A stretch of DNA of 15,189 nt from Candidatus Peregrinibacteria bacterium RIFCSPLOWO2_01_FULL_39_12 (GTDB lineage: Bacteria > Patescibacteriota > Gracilibacteria > UBA1369 > LOWO2-01-FULL-3), in NCBI GenBank assembly GCA_001787455.1, contig MFXA01000058.1, positions 4,661 through 19,849 on the forward strand, written 5' to 3'. Positions 7,923 to 12,481 of this stretch are shown piece after piece. Under the pieces are notes generated by a model, which had not been told where the DNA came from, made no database searches, and saw only the letters and a program-made list of their open reading frames with translations. The translations under genes were made by a program, and so were the position numbers. Numbering within the stretch: position 1 is the first letter of the stretch; each line of letters starts with the position of its first letter.

Positions 7923-7951
7923 AGTTTAGTTGGTTGAGCGAGTTATGACAA
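7923..7951 (-). promoter_or_regulatory. Possible promoter of smpB
   Basis: The minus strand has TTGTCA (7951-7946), a 17-base spacer and TAAACT (7928-7923), which ends 8 bases before ATG 7914. If used, the mRNA would have almost no leader. The -10 is a weak match. Confidence 0.35.
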
Positions 7952-7982
7952 ATAGTTCACGAAGTTTTTTTACGTAATTTTC

Positions 7983-8009
7983 TTGACAGCGATTTATTTA
8001 AAATATAAA
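7983..8009 (+). promoter_or_regulatory. Promoter of the 8038-8978 gene pair
   Basis: TTGACA (7983-7988), a 15-base spacer and TATAAA (8004-8009) lie 29 bases before ATG 8038. It is divergent from smpB and marks the switch from minus-strand to plus-strand genes. Confidence 0.55.
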
Positions 8010-8037
8010 AATTTAGGAAAATGTTTTATTAAATTTT

Positions 8038-8397
8038 ATGGAGAGAGGATGTGATATAGGTGGAGTTGATGGGAATCAGGCTGGAGGGGAGGCGCAAGTT
8101 TATCATCCTTTTACGAAGGTGCAATTGAGTTTTTTGCTCGGCATTTCTTTAACAAAAGAGCAGGCATATGACAATGTCAGTAAAACTGTCAGTGCAGTAG
8201 GCGATGAATCTTTTTTGTTGTTTCGTTTAAGAGGGGACATGGGGTTGGATATGCATGCCGGCGGCGGCAATGGTATCGATGTCACGTATTGGATAATCCA
8301 AAATTCGTATACAGGGAAAGGCATTAAGAGAAGGATAAATCCGCGAAAGGTTATTGATTTAGTATTTAGGCTTAGGGATGAAGCGGCGGGAAATTGA
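8038..8397 (+). CDS. Unrecognised small protein
   Basis: I do not recognise this 119-residue protein. It starts at ATG 8038 after a clear promoter; an earlier ATG at 8021 hits a stop after three codons. It has no signal peptide or membrane segment. Residues 22-50 (YHPFTKVQLSFLLGISLTKE) and the C-terminus (INPRKVIDLVFRLRDE) look helical, and together they loosely recall the helical rhythm of ATP-cone domains; this is a weak impression. The middle is glycine-rich (MHAGGGNG). Its stop lies 17 bases before the likely start of the HAD-like gene, so the two are probably one operon. The promoter, spacing and unbroken frame argue that it is a real gene. Confidence 0.6.
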   Translation: MERGCDIGGVDGNQAGGEAQVYHPFTKVQLSFLLGISLTKEQAYDNVSKTVSAVGDESFLLFRLRGDMGLDMHAGGGNGIDVTYWIIQNSYTGKGIKRRINPRKVIDLVFRLRDEAAGN

Positions 8398-8414
8398 CTT
8401 TTTGCAATTATTTT

Positions 8415-8978
8415 ATGAAACAAAGTGGAATAAAGGCTGTTATTTTTGGCGATGAGAGGTTGATTGTCGGTGATGCCGAGGAGGATGGCTCTAAGCCAAA
8501 TTATCCTAAAATTCTTTTAGAGCGGTTGAGTAATGGAAGGTACTTAGTTGCTCTTGTTTCCGAGCAGACGCGTAATGGGGTGGATGCGGTTTTATGGAAT
8601 TCCGGATTAGATCCAAAATTGTTTGATGTTATTATTTCCCATGAAGATATAGGGCGTTCAGGATCTCCTTCGCCTTATTCTTATAAACTTGCGCTTGATA
8701 GATTGAATGATGTTAGGCGGCAAAATGGCTTGGAAAGAAAATGGGGAGTCCCTCAAAAATATGAAAGGTATGAGGCTAATCAGGCGGTTGTTTTGGTTTG
8801 TTCCAATCGGGAGGCATGTGCCGCTGTCCTGGCGGGGATGAAGGTTGTTGCAGTTTTGGGCAGGACTGATTCGCGAGAGTTTCCTGACTCTTTTAACAGG
8901 TCGAGTGTTGATAATACTGTTTCGTCGCTTGCTGATTTGGTTGGGAAAAAGGTTTATCAGTGGCTTAGGCGTTGTTAA
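8415..8978 (+). CDS. HAD-superfamily-like protein with degenerate catalytic motifs
   Basis: This 187-residue protein follows the layout of a small HAD phosphatase, but its active-site positions are replaced. IKAVIFGDERLIVGD aligns with the first motif (IKAVIFDxDGTLxD), losing both aspartates. YLVALVSEQT matches the second motif and keeps a serine. FDVIISHEDIGRSGSPSPYSYKLAL matches the third but lacks the KP lysine. VVLVCSNREACAAVLAGMKVVAV matches the fourth, with CS in place of the metal-binding DS. It is therefore probably not a phosphatase and may be a binding or regulatory pseudoenzyme. I chose ATG 8415 because it directly precedes the first strand; a TTG at 8394 would overlap the upstream stop. 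It is probably co-transcribed with the preceding small gene. The family placement rests on motif order and is moderately secure. Confidence 0.62.
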   Translation: MKQSGIKAVIFGDERLIVGDAEEDGSKPNYPKILLERLSNGRYLVALVSEQTRNGVDAVLWNSGLDPKLFDVIISHEDIGRSGSPSPYSYKLALDRLNDVRRQNGLERKWGVPQKYERYEANQAVVLVCSNREACAAVLAGMKVVAVLGRTDSREFPDSFNRSSVDNTVSSLADLVGKKVYQWLRRC

Positions 8979-9029
8979 AAGCCAGGGATATATTTTTCAG
9001 TTATTTCACACTATACGAGCACAACATTA

Positions 9030-9057
9030 TTGACAAAAAATAATTAACTACTAGAAT
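9030..9057 (+). promoter_or_regulatory. Promoter of the argG-argH operon
   Basis: TTGACA (9030-9035), a 16-base spacer and TAGAAT (9052-9057). Predicted start of transcription is about 9064, giving a leader of about 156 bases before argG, of which 23 precede the leader peptide ATG. The stretch 8979-9029, between the HAD-like gene and this promoter, shows no feature. Confidence 0.65.
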
Positions 9058-9086
9058 AAATACAGTTTCAAAAGTATTCGAACAAT

Positions 9087-9140
9087 ATGATTATATACAA
9101 TTATATAAACACAAATTTGCGCAGACGCCTTTGGGCGTAG
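9087..9140 (+). CDS. Arginine-rich leader peptide of the argG-argH attenuator
   Basis: A 17-codon ORF, ATG 9087 to TAG 9138-9140, encodes MIIYNYINTNLRRRLWA. Codons 12-14 are CGC AGA CGC (9120-9128), three arginines in a row, directly in front of arginine biosynthesis genes. They lie over the 5' arm of the first hairpin, and the stop codon lies in its 3' arm, as in classical amino-acid leader peptides. It would act by ribosome position rather than as a functional peptide: a shortage of charged tRNA-Arg stalls the ribosome on the arginine codons. No clear Shine-Dalgarno sequence precedes it, which is usual for this window. It is too short to judge by coding statistics; the evidence is codon content plus context. 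Confidence 0.8.
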   Translation: MIIYNYINTNLRRRLWA

Positions 9141-9176
9141 TATTTTTGTGTTTAAAAACCGAAATTCTATACGCCC
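9107..9176 (+). promoter_or_regulatory. Alternative hairpins of the arg attenuator
   Basis: Segment 1 (ACGCC, 9125-9129) pairs with segment 2 (GGCGT, 9134-9138) around a 4-base loop, within an outer stem AAACACAAA (9107-9115)/TTTGTGTTT (9145-9153). Alternatively segment 2, GGGCGTA (9133-9139), pairs perfectly with segment 3, TACGCCC (9170-9176). Segment 3 shares C9175-C9176 with the base of the terminator stem, so the 2:3 pairing and the terminator exclude each other. A ribosome stalled on the arginine codons blocks segment 1 and favours 2:3, allowing read-through. Confidence 0.72.
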
Positions 9177-9208
9177 TCTTCTATAAAAAAAGAGGTTTTT
9201 TATTTTTT
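9175..9208 (+). terminator. Attenuator terminator before argG
   Basis: CCTCTT (9175-9180) pairs with AAGAGG (9190-9195) around a 9-base loop, followed by TTTTTT A TTTTTT (9196-9208). It ends 11 bases before the argG ATG, so it cannot belong to an upstream gene and must act on transcripts entering argG. Confidence 0.82.
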
Positions 9209-9219
9209 AATATAATAGT

Positions 9220-10494
9220 ATGAAAAATCAATCGAATTATGTAAAAGTAGCTTCTCATGAAGCAAAAAAAGGAGAGTTCGATAAATGTCTCCTTCTATAC
9301 TCCGGAGGGTTAGATACTTCTGTAATGTTGAAATGGATACAAGAGGAATATAATTGTGATGTTATTGCACTCACTATTAATCTTGGGCAAACAGCTGACA
9401 ACCTCGAAGAAATCAAAGAAAAAGCCCTCAAGTTAGGGGCAAAAAATGTTATAATTTATGACGCAAAAGATGAATTCGCAGATATTCTTCTTGCAGAAGC
9501 AATCAAGGCAAATGCCGATTATCAAGGTGGCTATGCTTTAAGTACGCCACTTGGAAGGGTGGCTATTTCGAAAGTCGCTGTAAAAGTTGCCAAAGAAAAT
9601 AATTGCACAGTAATTGCTCATGGCTGTACTGGGAAAGGAAATGATCAAGTGAGATTTGAAGGGTATATAACAACATTAGATCCAAAAATTAAAATCATTG
9701 CGCCAGTAAGAGAGTGGGGAATGGGAAGACAGGAAGAAATTGAATATGCTAAAAATCATAACATTCCAGTAAAACAAAAAGCTAATAAACCTTATTCTTA
9801 CGACGAAAATATGTGGGGGAATACTGGTGAAGGAGGAGAAATTGAGGATCCAAAACTTATTCCACCTTTGAAAAATATTTTGCAATGGTGCAAAACAAAA
9901 GAAGAAGCTGAAAATCAAGAAGAAATTGTAGAGATTGAATTTGAACAAGGAGTTCCTAAAAAAATTAATGGCACAAAAATGAAGCTAAGCGATTTAATCC
10001 ATAAATGTAATAAAATCGGAGCAAAACACGGAGTGGGAGTCTTTCATCTCATTGAAGATAGACTTGTAGGATTAAAGGTAAGAGGAGTTTATGAAAATCC
10101 AGGAGCGAGTATTTTAATAGAAGCTCATAAAAAACTTGAGAAACTGGTTTCAACAAGAGAAGAAAACGAATTAAAAACATTCATAGATAATAAATGGGCA
10201 TATCTTACTTATGCGGCAAAATGGTACGACCCAGTAATGTATCACATCCATGCTTTCATCAATAGCCAAAATAAAAAAGTGGTTGGAACAGTCAAAATAA
10301 AATTATTCAAAGGAAATATTGATGTAGTTGCGTTAGAATCAAAATATTCGCTGTTTGATAAAAATCTGGCGACTTTTGAAAAGAATGAAACATTCAATCA
10401 AAATGCTTCCGCTGGATTTATCGAGATATATAATCTTGCTCAAAAAACTGCCTTCAATGTGTATAACTTTGAAGACGAACTTTATAAAAATTAA
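9220..10494 (+). CDS. argG: Argininosuccinate synthase
   Basis: This 424-residue enzyme condenses citrulline and aspartate with ATP to argininosuccinate. The N-type ATP-binding loop YSGGLDTS is at 27-34, GCTGKGNDQVRFE at 135-147, and KPYSYDENMWG at 190-200; all are hallmark stretches for citrulline, aspartate and ATP binding. The first 20 residues extend before the loop more than in most homologues. ATG 9220 directly follows the attenuator terminator and lacks a Shine-Dalgarno sequence. argH follows after 10 bases. Codon use is visibly richer in A than in topA or the LCP-like gene (AAA, GAA and ATA favoured), which suggests a different history, perhaps transfer. The rest of the arginine pathway is not in the window, so citrulline may come from elsewhere. 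Confidence 0.97.
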   Translation: MKNQSNYVKVASHEAKKGEFDKCLLLYSGGLDTSVMLKWIQEEYNCDVIALTINLGQTADNLEEIKEKALKLGAKNVIIYDAKDEFADILLAEAIKANADYQGGYALSTPLGRVAISKVAVKVAKENNCTVIAHGCTGKGNDQVRFEGYITTLDPKIKIIAPVREWGMGRQEEIEYAKNHNIPVKQKANKPYSYDENMWGNTGEGGEIEDPKLIPPLKNILQWCKTKEEAENQEEIVEIEFEQGVPKKINGTKMKLSDLIHKCNKIGAKHGVGVFHLIEDRLVGLKVRGVYENPGASILIEAHKKLEKLVSTREENELKTFIDNKWAYLTYAAKWYDPVMYHIHAFINSQNKKVVGTVKIKLFKGNIDVVALESKYSLFDKNLATFEKNETFNQNASAGFIEIYNLAQKTAFNVYNFEDELYKN

Positions 10495-10504
10495 TCTGCA
10501 AATT

Positions 10505-11707
10505 ATGACAAAAAATAGACTTTGGCAAACAAGTGATAGTAAATTAAATCTATTAGTCGAAGCATTTACAGTAGGAGATGATTATATCTTCGACCTACAG
10601 CTTCTTCCGTATGACATAAAAGCAAGTATTGCTCACGCTGAAATGCTTCATAAAATTGGAATTTTAGATCAAACGGAACTAAATCAAGCGAAAAAAGGAT
10701 TGCAAGAAATTTTAAAAAAATGGAAAAAAAATGAATTCATCATTGAAAAGAACCAAGAAGATGGACATACAGCAATAGAGCAGTATTTAACGGAAAACTA
10801 CGGTGAAGTGGGTAAAAAAATTCATACGGGAAGAAGTAGAAATGATCAATCTCTTGTGATGATCAGATTGTTTATGAAGGAAAAATTATTAGAAATTCAA
10901 GACGAACTTAATAAGTTGATTAAATTATTCAAAACAAAGTCTTGTAAAAATCAGAAAATCCCAATGCCAGGATACACGCATTTACAAAAAGCTATGCCTA
11001 CAACAGTAGGAATATGGATAGATTCTTTTTCGTCAGCTTTCGATGATTTTGATTTGATATTAAAATCAACGATAAAAATCATTGATCAAAATCCACTCGG
11101 TTCAGCTTCTGGCTTTGGAATAAAGAATTTGTTGTTGGATAGAGAATTTACAACCCAAAAATTAGAGTTTGGAAAAATACAAAATAATCCTATGTATTGC
11201 GGATTATCAAGAGGATACTTTGAAAATATCGTTTTGCAAACATTATCCCAATCAATGGTTATTGCAAGTAAATTTGCTAACGATATGTTGTTATTTACGA
11301 CACAAGAATTTAACTTTTTCTCACTTCCAAATGAGTTTACAACTGGATCATCAATAATGCCTCAAAAAAGAAATTATGATGTTTTTGAAATCATGAGAGG
11401 TAATGTTAGGGTCTTTAATTCTTACCAAAACGAAATTCAAAGTATAGTTTCATCAATTGGCAGTGGATACCAAAGAGATTTGCAGCTTACCAAAAAACCT
11501 TTTGTACAAGGAATAAATCTTTGTGTAAATACAATTGTATTGTTGTCAGAAATTATTAAATCATTGCAGGTAAATGAAGATAACTTAAAGAAATCCATGA
11601 CAAGTGATTTATATGTTACGAATGAGGTTTATGAATTAGTAAAAAACGGCAAAAGCTTTAGAGAAGCTTACCTTGAAATTAAAAAGAAATGGAACAAAGA
11701 AGAATAA
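10505..11707 (+). CDS. argH: Argininosuccinate lyase, short form
   Basis: This 400-residue protein of the fumarase/aspartase superfamily splits argininosuccinate into arginine and fumarate. Family motifs are present: TGRSRND (108-114), PGYTHLQ (155-161) and the flexible signature loop GSSIMPQKRN (281-290) with the catalytic serine. The usual NPD after this loop reads NYD. It ends soon after FREAYLEIKKKW, whereas typical homologues of about 450-460 residues continue with a further C-terminal region, so this is a short form. ATG 10505 begins the family N-terminus LWQTSDSKLNLLVEAFTVGDD; in-frame codons back to 10355 overlap argG and are spurious. It is the second gene of the attenuated operon and shares argG's A-rich composition. 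No convincing terminator follows. Confidence 0.94.
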   Translation: MTKNRLWQTSDSKLNLLVEAFTVGDDYIFDLQLLPYDIKASIAHAEMLHKIGILDQTELNQAKKGLQEILKKWKKNEFIIEKNQEDGHTAIEQYLTENYGEVGKKIHTGRSRNDQSLVMIRLFMKEKLLEIQDELNKLIKLFKTKSCKNQKIPMPGYTHLQKAMPTTVGIWIDSFSSAFDDFDLILKSTIKIIDQNPLGSASGFGIKNLLLDREFTTQKLEFGKIQNNPMYCGLSRGYFENIVLQTLSQSMVIASKFANDMLLFTTQEFNFFSLPNEFTTGSSIMPQKRNYDVFEIMRGNVRVFNSYQNEIQSIVSSIGSGYQRDLQLTKKPFVQGINLCVNTIVLLSEIIKSLQVNEDNLKKSMTSDLYVTNEVYELVKNGKSFREAYLEIKKKWNKEE

Positions 11708-11764
11708 GGTGTTTTCTCCACTTTGCTCCGAAAACGATTTATTAAAATTTGACTCGAACATTTT

Positions 11765-11793
11765 TTGACAAATGGAAGATAATAGTGTATGAT
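11765..11793 (+). promoter_or_regulatory. Strong promoter of the coiled-coil gene
   Basis: TTGACA (11765-11770), a 17-base spacer and TATGAT (11788-11793). Transcription would begin at about 11800, which is the A of the proposed start codon. Confidence 0.65.
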
Positions 11794-11799
11794 AAATCT

Positions 11800-12369
11800 A
11801 TGTTAGAGGAGACAGGAGGTAAACAGGCTGAAGTTGAACGCTTGGAACAGGAAATAAAAACGTTGCGCGGAACTATAAAAGGACTACAGGAAAAATTGTT
11901 TGCGCATGAAACCGAATATGCTCGATTAACAGGTGCCGATCAAAAAGTTGGTGCAAAACCTTCCAAAGAACATATAAAAGAAGTAGTCCAAATAACAGCA
12001 GACACTCGAAGCCGTGCCATAGAAACAGAACAGACCTATATGCCTCCGCCGAAATCCATGGGAGAATTAATAGCTTCAACCGATAAAAAAACTTGGACAA
12101 TTTGCCATGCTTATATCTATATTCCGGCGCCCAAGCCTGATCATTGCAAAACGACAGATTATTATTATTTAATTCCGAATGTTCAAGGTATCGGTAATAC
12201 ATATCACTTTTACTCGATGGAAAAATTTTTTGACGGGGGAAATAAAGATAAATTTGTCAGTAAACATAGAATTACAAAAGCCGCGACAGTAAAGGTAAAG
12301 GCAGGGGAAAGGCCAAATCAACTAGACCATCTGGCTTATAAACGTGGTGAAGCCGTATTTGAGGGGTAA
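11800..12369 (+). CDS. Unrecognised protein with N-terminal coiled coil
   Basis: I do not recognise this 189-residue protein. Residues about 8-42 (EVERLEQEIKTLRGTIKGLQ and following) form a heptad-like coiled coil. After a Lys/Pro-containing linker (MPPPKS), residues 90-189 look like a compact globular domain rich in aromatic residues (TWTICHAYIYIPAPKPDHC, DYYYLIPNVQG, YHFYSMEKFF). There is no signal peptide or membrane segment. I chose ATG 11800 because the promoter starts transcription there and an upstream TTG at 11749 would precede the promoter; the mRNA would be leaderless. It is followed by its own gap and a separate promoter for the next gene. A structural or scaffolding role is possible, but nothing in the sequence names a function. 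Confidence 0.6.
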   Translation: MLEETGGKQAEVERLEQEIKTLRGTIKGLQEKLFAHETEYARLTGADQKVGAKPSKEHIKEVVQITADTRSRAIETEQTYMPPPKSMGELIASTDKKTWTICHAYIYIPAPKPDHCKTTDYYYLIPNVQGIGNTYHFYSMEKFFDGGNKDKFVSKHRITKAATVKVKAGERPNQLDHLAYKRGEAVFEG

Positions 12370-12421
12370 AGAATGTTACACAGGCATGGAGCTTTTCTTC
12401 CAAGAATCGCCACTGAAAAAG

Positions 12422-12450
12422 TTGACCGATTCTCAAAAATAGTCTATAAT
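12422..12450 (+). promoter_or_regulatory. Promoter of the LCP-like gene, with an overlapping inverted repeat
   Basis: TTGACC (12422-12427), a 17-base spacer and a perfect TATAAT (12445-12450), predicting a start near 12457 and a 25-base A-rich leader. The inverted repeat AGAATCG (12403-12409)/CGATTCT (12427-12433) overlaps the -35 and could be an operator or the end of the previous transcript. Confidence 0.7.
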
Positions 12451-12481
12451 AAGAAGAGGTAAAAAATAAAAACAAACAAAA

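Noticed and set aside
9211..9216. TATAAT just before argG as its promoter
   Set aside because: A start 7 bases further on would fall inside the argG start codon region, and no -35 stands at the right spacing.
9064..9219. T-box riboswitch as explanation of the argG leader
   Set aside because: I found no T-box consensus (AGGGTGGNACCGCG-like) and no specifier loop; the tandem Arg codons in a short ORF explain the leader better.
10355..10504. N-terminal extension of ArgH upstream of ATG 10505
   Set aside because: It overlaps the argG C-terminus in another frame and has no family similarity; the ArgH N-terminus begins at 10505.
11711..11735. GTTTTC/GAAAAC hairpin after argH as a terminator
   Set aside because: It has only 6 bp, a 13-base loop and no proper T-run; too weak to call.
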